A stretch of 7,894 nucleotides of DNA from Psychrosphaera sp. (GTDB taxonomy: Bacteria > Pseudomonadota > Gammaproteobacteria > Enterobacterales > Alteromonadaceae), in the NCBI GenBank assembly GCA_028098005.1, contig JAOHFM010000056.1:1-7894 (forward strand), in the 5' to 3' direction. The position numbers and the translations under genes were made by a program. Under the pieces are notes generated by a model that ran no database searches, was not told where the DNA came from, and saw nothing but the letters and a program-made list of their open reading frames with translations. Below, one piece after another: positions 1 through 6,255 of the stretch. Each line of letters begins with the position of its first letter. Position 1 is the stretch's first letter.

Positions 1-392
1 CTACTGCCGTATTGGCTTCCTAGATTGCTGCGAACTAGTTAAGGCTCCATTTACCGTTTTTGATAAATGGCCACTAATTGAACATTAATTACTAGGCGCT
101 TGTCCCTAGAGAGCCGTCTACAACCTGGCGGAGAAAAATCTATTAACGTTGCTAGATATAAGAGTTTCTCATAGGTGCGAATGTAGAAAGAATCGCTCAC
201 CCACTCAGTATTAGGTGACTTATGGGCCAACTATCGCTCTAAAACATTGTCGAATATCCGAGAAGGTTAGGTGCCTTTGATATACCTTCGCTTGAGTCCA
301 GCCAGCGCTCTTAAATTGTATTGACGCATGATTTTAGGCACACAATTAACACTGTCCAACTGCTTCAAAAAGCCCTTAAGAAAATGAACTCA
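1..392 (-). pseudogene. Decayed IS3-family transposase OrfB remnant (partial)
   Basis: Read on the minus strand in one frame from about 392 down to 1, this stretch encodes a recognisable but broken IS3-family OrfB (DDE/rve integrase core). Visible pieces in order are MRQYNLRALAGLKRRYIKGT (329-270), NVLER (248-234), a PNTEWVSD block (215-192), YIRT then LLYLATLIDF (about 185-135), and LVRSNLGSQYGS (38-3). Intact members read approximately MRxxxLRALxxxKRRY, NxLxRxF, WVxDITYIRT, WLYLAxVIDLFSR and HSDxGSQYGS. In-frame stops lie at 269-267, 233-231, 53-51 and 41-39, plus another at 392-390. The first catalytic Asp survives (codon 194-192) but the second is Asn (codon 26-24). The 55 residues between them are close to family spacing, so decay was mainly by substitution. 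The C-terminal part with the catalytic Glu lies beyond the left edge. No OrfA or terminal inverted repeat is visible towards galU, so the 5' end is truncated. Similarity is firm for about 1-330 and weak beyond. Recognition is from memory of family motifs, not a search. Confidence 0.85.
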
Positions 393-453
393 CAACCATC
401 ACAAGTTATTAATTAATTGCGGTTTATAAAGTGAAGCTTTTATGAAGTAAGAT

Positions 454-476
454 CTAGGCCCGCTATTTGGGCCTAG
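454..476 (-). terminator. Possible Rho-independent terminator downstream of galU
   Basis: A perfect 8-bp inverted repeat, CTAGGCCC (454-461) and GGGCCTAG (469-476), encloses a 7-base loop. It starts about 20 bases past the galU stop codon, where a terminator would be expected. Read on the galU strand, the stem is followed by ATCTTACTTC, which is only moderately T-rich, so this is a weak or Rho-assisted intrinsic terminator at best. The flanking DNA from about 393 to 496 is AT-rich and shows no gene. Confidence 0.5.
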
Positions 477-496
477 TATTTAATAGAGGTTGAGGG

Positions 497-1405
497 CTAG
501 CTTTGGCTTAAGTACTCGTTAAACGCTTCACCTAATAACGGATGACGTTTGCTGTACTCAACAAAGGCTTTCATGTAACCCAACTTGTCACCACAGTCGT
601 GATAGCTGCCTTTTAATACATAGGCATTTACTTGTTCCCAGTCCATTAACGTGGCTATGGCATCTGTTAACTGAATTTCATCGCCTGCGCCTACCGGGGT
701 TTTTTCAAGAATGTCCCAAATGTCTGCTGATAATACGTAACGTCCAACCACCGCTAGGTTTGATGGTGCGTCATCTACATTCGGTTTTTCTACCATGCCC
801 ACCATCGGCTTTGACTCGCCAGCTTCTATTTTAGCGCCGTCTACGTCTGCTATACCGTATTTGTTTACGTCTTCATTTGGAACCGCGTCTACCATAATCT
901 GGCTGGCGCGAGACTCGTCATAAAGGGCGATCATTTCTGCTAAGTTATCTTGTTTTAAGTTTGAGTCGTAGCTATTAATCATTACGTCTGGTAACACAAC
1001 GGCAAAAGGGTGGTTGCCTACGAGTGGTCGCGCGCAGGCAATGGCGTGGCCTAAACCTTTTGCTTCACCTTGACGAACGTGCATGATGGTCACGTCTTTT
1101 GGGCATATAGCTTGTACTTCATCAAGCAGCTGACGTTTTACGCGCTTTTCTAAAATAGACTCAAGCTCAAAACTTTTATCAAAATGGTTTTCAATGCTGT
1201 TTTTAGAAGAGTGGGTCACTAAAACGATTTCTTTTATGCCAGCGGCAATGATTTCGTTAACCACATACTGAATAATTGGTTTGTCGGCAATGGGCAACAT
1301 TTCTTTTGGAATGGCTTTTGACGCCGGTAACATGCGGGTACCAAGTCCTGCAACAGGAATAATGGCCTTTTTTACTTTAGATAAATTTTTAGCGTTTGTA
1401 TTCAT
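497..1405 (-). CDS. galU: UTP-glucose-1-phosphate uridylyltransferase GalU
   Basis: Cytoplasmic enzyme that makes UDP-glucose and pyrophosphate from UTP and glucose 1-phosphate, feeding glucose, galactose and glucuronate donors into cell-surface polysaccharides. The 302-residue product equals the usual gammaproteobacterial length. The nucleotidyltransferase signature [17 protein letters not shown] is at residues 20-36 and [19 protein letters not shown] at 50-68. LPD with Asp140 follows, then VEKP (Lys207), GRYVL (221-225), [12 protein letters not shown] (239-250) and HDCGDKLGY (269-277). All key residues seem present and nothing is truncated. The ATG at 1405-1403 is preceded by AGGAGC at 1416-1411, a good Shine-Dalgarno at proper spacing, which supports this start. 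The gene is transcribed away from the polysaccharide operon, with a hairpin just past its stop. Its position at the border of a glycan locus is common and fits precursor supply. The identification is secure; which polymer consumes the UDP-glucose is not shown by the sequence. Confidence 0.97.
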   Translation of the reverse strand: MNTNAKNLSKVKKAIIPVAGLGTRMLPASKAIPKEMLPIADKPIIQYVVNEIIAAGIKEIVLVTHSSKNSIENHFDKSFELESILEKRVKRQLLDEVQAICPKDVTIMHVRQGEAKGLGHAIACARPLVGNHPFAVVLPDVMINSYDSNLKQDNLAEMIALYDESRASQIMVDAVPNEDVNKYGIADVDGAKIEAGESKPMVGMVEKPNVDDAPSNLAVVGRYVLSADIWDILEKTPVGAGDEIQLTDAIATLMDWEQVNAYVLKGSYHDCGDKLGYMKAFVEYSKRHPLLGEAFNEYLSQS

Positions 1406-1558
1406 TGAAAGCTCCTATGTGTCCTTTGGTTCAATGTATTTTTTAAACGAGTGTTTTAGGGCAAACATTGCTGAAGTTAGTTCTCCACTACAACATTTAA
1501 ACCTGCGGGCAACTATATCAAGTTTGTAGGTAGAGTTCAGGAAAATATTTTTACATTT
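1406..1558. promoter_or_regulatory. Divergent intergenic region between galU and the wzx operon
   Basis: This is the only non-coding gap upstream of the six-gene plus-strand operon, so it should hold the promoters of both galU and the operon. I see no strong sigma-70 pair. One weak plus-strand candidate is TTGTAG (1524-1529) with TATTTT (1546-1551) at 16-base spacing, which would suit the later flippase start at 1646 better than the one at 1559. No ops/JUMPstart motif (GGCGGTAG core) is visible, so RfaH-type antitermination is not supported here. The promoter positions are inference. Confidence 0.4.
1411..1416 (-). promoter_or_regulatory. Ribosome binding site of galU
   Basis: On the minus strand the sequence reads AGGAGC, five bases before the ATG of galU. 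It is the strongest Shine-Dalgarno near this end of the reading frame and fixes the start. Confidence 0.8.
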
Positions 1559-2860
1559 TTGTTATTTTGTGGGTGTAAGTTAGCCGTTATAAATATAGTA
1601 TGGAAGTTATACAAAACAGTTGTCCAACGTAGTTTAGAGACTCCATTGATAAGAAGAATAAGAAATCTTGGAGCCAGCGGTGTTTTAGTTGCATTAACGC
1701 AGGTTTTTTTGATTGTGGTTATTGCACAGTTTCGTGGCTTGAAAGAAATTGGCGAATACTCCTACATACTAGCGTTATGCGTGCCGCTTAATGTGTTGGG
1801 CCTGTTTGGCTTTAAACAAGTTTTGGCCTCCCAACAAGATAGTGCAATGGCATTAGCCAAGGCCTTAAAAATTCGCTTCGCTTTCCATTCTGTTATTTAC
1901 TTTATATTTATACTTTTAGTGGCGTTAATAAGCCTTGAAGTTTCACTCTCTTTTGTTATCGCGTTAAGTTTATTTAAGTTTATTGAGTCACATCATGAAC
2001 TCCATATAGGTGCCTATCAAAATAACAACCTCACCAGTGCAATAGACAAGCTCAATGTGTTTAAATGTTTGGTTTATATACTCATTGCTTTATTGGTTGT
2101 ACTTTCAAACTTAGATTTGGCGTGGGTATTTACAATAGGCAGCGGTGCCTTGCTTGTTCATTATTATTGGGTGCTGCGCCCGCAATCAAATTTAAGCAGC
2201 AATACCAATACTAATCTAGAAGGCGTTCAGAGTAGTTCTATATTGCGTATCGCCTCGCGACTTGTATTTATTGCACTTTTTACCGCTTTACTGGCAAATC
2301 TGCCTAAATATTATTTAATGGCTTATTCTAATATTGAGCAACTTGCTATTTTTACTCTGTTTTTTCAAGCTCTGTCATTTGTAAACATGTTGGTAATTAA
2401 CTTAATTAACTATCAATGGGGAAAAATAAAGCAAAGCGTAGAGGCGCAAGCCCACCAAGCCTCCGCCATTATCCGGCACACCCATGTTAAAAAGTTGCTT
2501 TTACTTACCTCTATTGTGTCAGTAGCGGTTGTAGGCTTTTCGTTCATTTCCATGCATTTAGTTTCTTTTGTTTTTAATGTTGATACTCAGCCTTATTTTA
2601 TTGAATGGCTGTTAGTGAACGTGGCTTTTGCTTTTAACTTTTACTCACACTTGTTAAATGCTTTAAATATTTTGTTAAAAAAAGAGCAAGCGCTTGCACA
2701 AGCAACCCTTTTAAATTTTGTTGTGGCATTGCTGTTCGGTTACTTCTTACCGTTAAATCAAGGTGTATTGGGCGCGAGTGTATTACTGCTGGTGATTTTT
2801 GGGTTAAAAGGCGCTTTTGGCACCACGATATTGTTAAAAGGGGCGAGTCGTGAGCAATAG
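1559..2860 (+). CDS. wzx: Wzx-type polysaccharide (lipid-linked unit) flippase
   Basis: Polytopic inner-membrane protein of the MVF/MATE-like polysaccharide transporter type, expected to flip undecaprenyl-diphosphate-linked repeat units to the periplasmic face. About 12 hydrophobic segments are visible, near residues 40-57, 68-86, 111-126, 127-142, 168-184, 188-206, 233-249, 262-284, 312-336, 349-369, 384-400 and 402-425. The opening RRIRNLGASGVLVALTQVF followed by an EIGEYSYILA stretch is typical of Wzx N-termini. The start is unresolved. There is no in-frame ATG or GTG before the first membrane segment; the outermost legal start (TTG at 1559, used here) has only a distant AGGA (1539-1542), and the TTG at 1646 gives a 404-residue protein starting where family members usually start, with just a weak GAG upstream. 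The gene's end overlaps the polymerase by 11 bases. Sequence conservation in this family is low, so the call rests on topology and on the neighbouring polymerase and glycosyltransferases. Confidence 0.82.
   Translation: MLFCGCKLAVINIVWKLYKTVVQRSLETPLIRRIRNLGASGVLVALTQVFLIVVIAQFRGLKEIGEYSYILALCVPLNVLGLFGFKQVLASQQDSAMALAKALKIRFAFHSVIYFIFILLVALISLEVSLSFVIALSLFKFIESHHELHIGAYQNNNLTSAIDKLNVFKCLVYILIALLVVLSNLDLAWVFTIGSGALLVHYYWVLRPQSNLSSNTNTNLEGVQSSSILRIASRLVFIALFTALLANLPKYYLMAYSNIEQLAIFTLFFQALSFVNMLVINLINYQWGKIKQSVEAQAHQASAIIRHTHVKKLLLLTSIVSVAVVGFSFISMHLVSFVFNVDTQPYFIEWLLVNVAFAFNFYSHLLNALNILLKKEQALAQATLLNFVVALLFGYFLPLNQGVLGASVLLLVIFGLKGAFGTTILLKGASREQ
2836..2843 (+). promoter_or_regulatory. Ribosome binding site deciding the GTG start of the polymerase
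   Basis: AAAAGGGG lies six bases upstream of the GTG at 2850, inside the end of the flippase gene. It supports this non-ATG start and translational coupling with the upstream gene. Confidence 0.6.
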
Positions 2861-3989
2861 AAACCGCTTTATAACCCCTTTAGTCTTTTACATGTTGTTT
2901 TATGTGTACTTCACGTTGGGCCCGGTATTGGCTTATCAGTTGGGGTTTGGGCTCTATTCTGGCATTAAAGAGGCCTACATAAACGATGCCATTATTATTT
3001 TTTCCTGTGCGCTATTTGGCATGTGGGTTAGTAACTTGGTTAATACTAGAACCAAGGTCATTATTCTGGGCGAGGAGGTAAGAGGTAAATGGCATGTTCA
3101 GTTAGTATTAACCGCGTTGACGCTGTTGTTAGGTGTTGCTTATTTAAATTTGATGTTAAAAATTGGTGGGGCGTCTAAAAAATCAGACATCTTAGATAAA
3201 ATAGGGGCGTTGCATTATATTGTCATGTATCTCGCGCCGCTTTTGGTGTGCATTCGCCTGTCGATAAAGCGCGCATTTACTAAGTACGACGGTCTTCTTT
3301 TTATTGCGTTTACCTGGTATTGCTTATTAATTGGTGAGCGAGACTTTGTACTCATCATCATACCTTGCATTCTAACTTACTCACTCTACCGAAAAATTAA
3401 CCTTACTAAATTAGCCCTTTTGTTGGTGATTTGCTCAATTATATTTACGGCTTTGAGTTTGTTAAGAGCAAACCTAGAAGGTGACAGCCTATTGCAAGCT
3501 TTGAAGGCGCTGTTAAGTCAAGGTAGTAATTTGATGATAGTGACCAATGTTTTAAAGTGGTTGGATACTGGCTATTTTGATTTGTATTACGGTGTGACTT
3601 ACGTTGACTCTGTACTATCTCTTTTTCAGCTTAAACAATTTGAGACTGTAGGTAGGCTCACTATCTGGTTTACCGAGTTGTACCCCGCTAATGTGCGGCC
3701 CGGTGCCTATGGTTTTTCCATTGAAGCGGAAGCCTTTATGAATTTTGGTTACGTTGGCGTGTTTGCTTTTTTCTTTTTTATTGGAAGTTTATTTAGAGTT
3801 TTTTGGCAACGAGCACTGGCGGGTGACTCTTTGGCTTTATTCGTTTCAATTTACTCTTCGTATATTGCAATTTACGCCATTCGTGGTGACTTTAATATGA
3901 TGCTCAAAGGCATAGTGTATGGTTCGTTAGCGTGGTTTTTCTTTTATAGCATTACCTATGGGCGTTTTATTTTAAGGAAAGTCAGTTGA
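2850..3989 (+). CDS. wzy: Wzy-type oligosaccharide repeat-unit polymerase
   Basis: Inner-membrane protein expected to join lipid-linked repeat units in the periplasm, working with the flippase encoded just upstream. The 379-residue product is almost wholly hydrophobic. Membrane segments lie near 9-30, 46-64, 84-104, 121-139, 148-180 (probably two, around GERD at 162-165), 186-205, 299-316, 328-344 and 354-372. A large loop covers about 206-298, the typical Wzy layout with one long periplasmic loop before the last helices. Its end, GAYGFSIEAEAFMNFGYVG (285-303), resembles the conserved G-x-S-x-x-x-E-x-x-x-NFG-x-x-G block of repeat-unit polymerases. Arg164 and Arg345 are candidate functional arginines, by analogy only. 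It starts with GTG within the flippase gene (11-base overlap) and its stop overlaps the next gene by 4 bases. An O-antigen ligase-like protein is the main alternative; the position next to wzx favours Wzy. The linkage formed cannot be predicted. Confidence 0.83.
   Translation: MSNRNRFITPLVFYMLFYVYFTLGPVLAYQLGFGLYSGIKEAYINDAIIIFSCALFGMWVSNLVNTRTKVIILGEEVRGKWHVQLVLTALTLLLGVAYLNLMLKIGGASKKSDILDKIGALHYIVMYLAPLLVCIRLSIKRAFTKYDGLLFIAFTWYCLLIGERDFVLIIIPCILTYSLYRKINLTKLALLLVICSIIFTALSLLRANLEGDSLLQALKALLSQGSNLMIVTNVLKWLDTGYFDLYYGVTYVDSVLSLFQLKQFETVGRLTIWFTELYPANVRPGAYGFSIEAEAFMNFGYVGVFAFFFFIGSLFRVFWQRALAGDSLALFVSIYSSYIAIYAIRGDFNMMLKGIVYGSLAWFFFYSITYGRFILRKVS
3974..3978 (+). promoter_or_regulatory. Ribosome binding site deciding the TTG start of the first glycosyltransferase
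   Basis: AAGGA ends seven bases before the TTG at 3986, within the last codons of the polymerase gene. Together with the TTGA start/stop overlap, it makes this rare start codon credible. Confidence 0.65.
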
Positions 3990-5155
3990 AAAAAGTAGTT
4001 TATGTATTTCACGACGCTCGATTTGTTGTATTGCCTAATGGCGAATACTACACCCGCTCTAAAGCGGATGCGTTTTTTTGGCAGCGTTATTTGTCTAATT
4101 TTGATCAGGTTGTTGTTGTTTCACGTGTAGCTGAAGTAGCTGAGATAAGCGACGATTATAAGCGAGCTTGCAGAAGCGGTGTTAGTTTTGAGCATTTAAA
4201 TAACTACCGTGGTGTTGCTGGTTTTGTTCGTAATATTTTTTCGATGATGAAAAAAGGGTGGGCTTTATCCAAAACCATAAAAAAACAAAACGCGACGCTC
4301 ATATTTAGACTGCCTCTGTCATTAACAGCGGTTATTCCTATGTTGTTTAATAAATATTCGGTAGAAGTGGTGGGTGATCCCTACGACGCTGTTGCTGGGC
4401 ATACCTTGGCTTCTAAAATAGTTGCGCTGTTGCTTAAGTACAAAATGAAGTGGGAAATTAAAGGTGCTTCTGCAAGCGCGTTTGTTACTGAGTACAGTTT
4501 ACAGAAGGTGTATCCGCCAAACCCTAGCGCCTTCACTACAAACTATTCAAGTTTGGCGCTGCTAGATGAGGATTATTTTTTACGTGAGCTTGAGACTGAA
4601 CAAAAAAATTGTTTTCAGGTGTTAAGTGTTGGCAGTTTAGAGCACTATTACAAAGGCCCCGACATTTTACTAAAGGCCTTAAAGCAAATAAGAGACAAAG
4701 GATTAAATGTAAACTTGGTTTGGGTTGGCGCTGGCGTAAAGCTTGAGGAAGTAAAACGGTTAGCGAACGATTTGGGATTAAGTGACGTTGTTAACTTTGT
4801 TGGCTTTTGCGACTTTGATGAAATTAAGGTGTGGCACAAGCAGTCAGATTTGTTTGTATTGGCTTCACGTCAGGAAGGCTTGCCACGAGCAATGATAGAG
4901 GCAATGGCTAGCTCAATGTGCTGTGTTGGTACCCATGTTGGTGGTGTGTCGGAATTAATCACTGACAATTTAATTGCGAGGCCTGATGATGCAGATGCGT
5001 TGGCGTCTTGTATGTTAATAGCGCTTGAGCAATACACGGTAAGAAATGAGCAATCGAAATTAAATTTTAAACAAGCACAAAAATATAAAAACAGCCTGTT
5101 ACAAAAAAGGCGAAATGAATTTTACGGAACAATAGAAGGGCAACAACCTAAATGA
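3986..5155 (+). CDS. GT4-family (GT-B fold) glycosyltransferase
   Basis: Probably cytoplasmic, membrane-associated retaining glycosyltransferase adding one sugar to the lipid-linked repeat unit from a nucleotide-sugar donor. The 389-residue product has the two-domain GT-B pattern. The acceptor-side N-terminal half includes ATLIFRLPLSL (103-113) and VEVVGDPYDA (126-135). The donor-binding C-terminal half has VLSVGSLEHYYKGPDILLKA (212-231), VWVGAG (245-250), VNFVGFCD (269-276) and the E-x7-E motif from Glu297 to Glu305 (EGLPRAMIE), followed by GGVSELI (319-325). These are hallmarks of the glycosyl transferase group 1 (GT4) domain. The start is TTG, supported by AAGGA seven bases upstream and a 4-base overlap (TTGA) with the polymerase. 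The conserved body begins at once (KKVVYVFHDAR), so no earlier start is needed. It overlaps the next gene by ATGA. Donor and linkage cannot be read from the sequence. Confidence 0.9.
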   Translation: MKKVVYVFHDARFVVLPNGEYYTRSKADAFFWQRYLSNFDQVVVVSRVAEVAEISDDYKRACRSGVSFEHLNNYRGVAGFVRNIFSMMKKGWALSKTIKKQNATLIFRLPLSLTAVIPMLFNKYSVEVVGDPYDAVAGHTLASKIVALLLKYKMKWEIKGASASAFVTEYSLQKVYPPNPSAFTTNYSSLALLDEDYFLRELETEQKNCFQVLSVGSLEHYYKGPDILLKALKQIRDKGLNVNLVWVGAGVKLEEVKRLANDLGLSDVVNFVGFCDFDEIKVWHKQSDLFVLASRQEGLPRAMIEAMASSMCCVGTHVGGVSELITDNLIARPDDADALASCMLIALEQYTVRNEQSKLNFKQAQKYKNSLLQKRRNEFYGTIEGQQPK

Positions 5156-6255
5156 ATTATTTTGTACCTATTGATAATATTCTAGCGGTAAAAACAAACC
5201 TAAAAGACTTTAAATGGTCATATGGGTTATGTATGCCCCAGTCTACCAAAGAACACTTTGACAATGCGCTTATCAAAATTGATATAGAGGTGGTGAGTGG
5301 TCGTTTGTGGGAAACCCCTCCAAGTGATGAAGAAACTGGTAAGTTTCACTATTTTTCAGGGAATAAAAAGGCCGGTAAAATATTTTATAACCGCAACTTT
5401 TTCTTTGGTAAAAAGCTACAGTATGAGCTGTCAGGATTAGAAACCAATTCGATAAAAATTAAGGTAAATAAAGATTACCTTAGATTTGTCACCCACAGGT
5501 TCATGAACGTTCACTCCGTAGGTTACATTTTAACTGACATTGTGAACTTAAAATTACTGCACAATAACTTAGCCCCACTTCATTGTTCTGGCATTGCCGA
5601 TGACACAGGCTCTTATTTAATATTTGCGCCGCCAAACACGGGCAAAACACTTTCTAGCATGAAGCTTTGTATGGAAGACGGTTATCGTTTTGTGGCTGAA
5701 GATTTAGCGGTGACAGATGGGACTAACAGTCATGCTGTGCCTTGGACGAGCACCTTTAGATATTACAGTGATGTAGACAATAGTAAGTTTAGTCGCTTGT
5801 TAAACTGGCTAACTGAAAAAGTGGCGGTTATTGAGCTGTTTGGATTTGGCAAAATTGAACCAATAACCAAATATGTTGATGCGGATAAAATTGCACAGGT
5901 TGCAGATGTTAAGGGTATCTTCATTTTGGAGCGTGGCTCAGATAGTGTTACCGACATAGACGCTAAAACGGCATTTAACATGTGTTTAAACTTGGACCGT
6001 TATGAGTTTAACTATATGCGCGCCCCAGCAATTATTGCTTATGAATACTTTAACCCTGGCGCCAATATTCAGTCGGCATTAAATACAGAACAGGCGCTGT
6101 TGACGCAACTAATGGACAAGGCTGAGTTTATTAAAGTGGTTAAAAACGACAACGCGTTAAATTACAGTACCGCCATTAAAACGGTAGTTTCTGAGCATTC
6201 GGTTGCCAATGCTGACGACTCAGATGCAGTTGGCTCAAAGGCTGTCGCTTCGTAA
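5152..6255 (+). CDS. HPr kinase (HprK)-like P-loop protein in polysaccharide operon
   Basis: A 367-residue probably soluble protein whose middle matches the HPr kinase/phosphorylase C-terminal fold. The N-terminal 135 residues are not recognised. Then LHCSG (143-147, His144) leads into a Walker A variant, APPNTGKT (159-166, Lys165), and GYRFVAEDLAVTDG (177-190). These align with the H, GxxGxGKS and hRLxADDxVxx blocks of HprK; the paired aspartates of HprK appear as Glu183-Asp184. GIFILERG (255-262) would be a following core strand. The C-terminal 20 or so residues are rich in Ala, Ser and Asp and look disordered. It starts at ATG 5152, overlapping the upstream glycosyltransferase by ATGA, with GAAGGG at 5135-5140 as a somewhat distant ribosome site; its TAA abuts the next ATG. 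No HPr or phosphotransferase gene is present, so classical catabolite control is unlikely. HprK-related kinases are known in some exopolysaccharide/exosortase loci and in lasso-peptide modification. The substrate here is unknown; it could be a protein serine, a sugar or a lipid-linked glycan. Confidence 0.75.
   Translation: MNYFVPIDNILAVKTNLKDFKWSYGLCMPQSTKEHFDNALIKIDIEVVSGRLWETPPSDEETGKFHYFSGNKKAGKIFYNRNFFFGKKLQYELSGLETNSIKIKVNKDYLRFVTHRFMNVHSVGYILTDIVNLKLLHNNLAPLHCSGIADDTGSYLIFAPPNTGKTLSSMKLCMEDGYRFVAEDLAVTDGTNSHAVPWTSTFRYYSDVDNSKFSRLLNWLTEKVAVIELFGFGKIEPITKYVDADKIAQVADVKGIFILERGSDSVTDIDAKTAFNMCLNLDRYEFNYMRAPAIIAYEYFNPGANIQSALNTEQALLTQLMDKAEFIKVVKNDNALNYSTAIKTVVSEHSVANADDSDAVGSKAVAS

Noticed and set aside
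47..70. Inverted repeat CCATTTA/TAAATGG with a 10-base loop
   Set aside because: Lies inside the transposase relic, is AT-rich and short, and has no T tract placed to act as a terminator; likely chance.
315..350. Apparent sigma-70 promoter beginning with TTGACG at 321
   Set aside because: No acceptable -10 box at 16-18 bases, and the sequence is explained by decayed transposase coding on the other strand.
408..418. Short TTAATTAATTAA-like tract
   Set aside because: Simple AT-rich tract between relic and galU; too short for a repeat or operator call, and no clear insertion-sequence end (TG...CA) could be defined there.
1281..1529. Plus-strand open frame of 82 codons overlapping the 5' end of galU
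   Set aside because: Most of it is antisense to galU coding sequence, the product resembles no family I know, and it has no ribosome site. It is a shadow frame.
1406..1558. Possible JUMPstart/ops element ahead of the polysaccharide operon
   Set aside because: No GGCGGTAG-type core is found; GTAGGTAG near 1526 is too different to count.
4648..4839. Minus-strand open frame inside the first glycosyltransferase gene
   Set aside because: Fully antisense to the conserved GT4 donor-binding domain; low-complexity Ser/Thr/Pro/Phe product typical of a shadow frame.
5763..5981. Minus-strand open frame inside the HprK-like gene
   Set aside because: Antisense to a well-supported gene in a coupled operon, with no recognisable domain.
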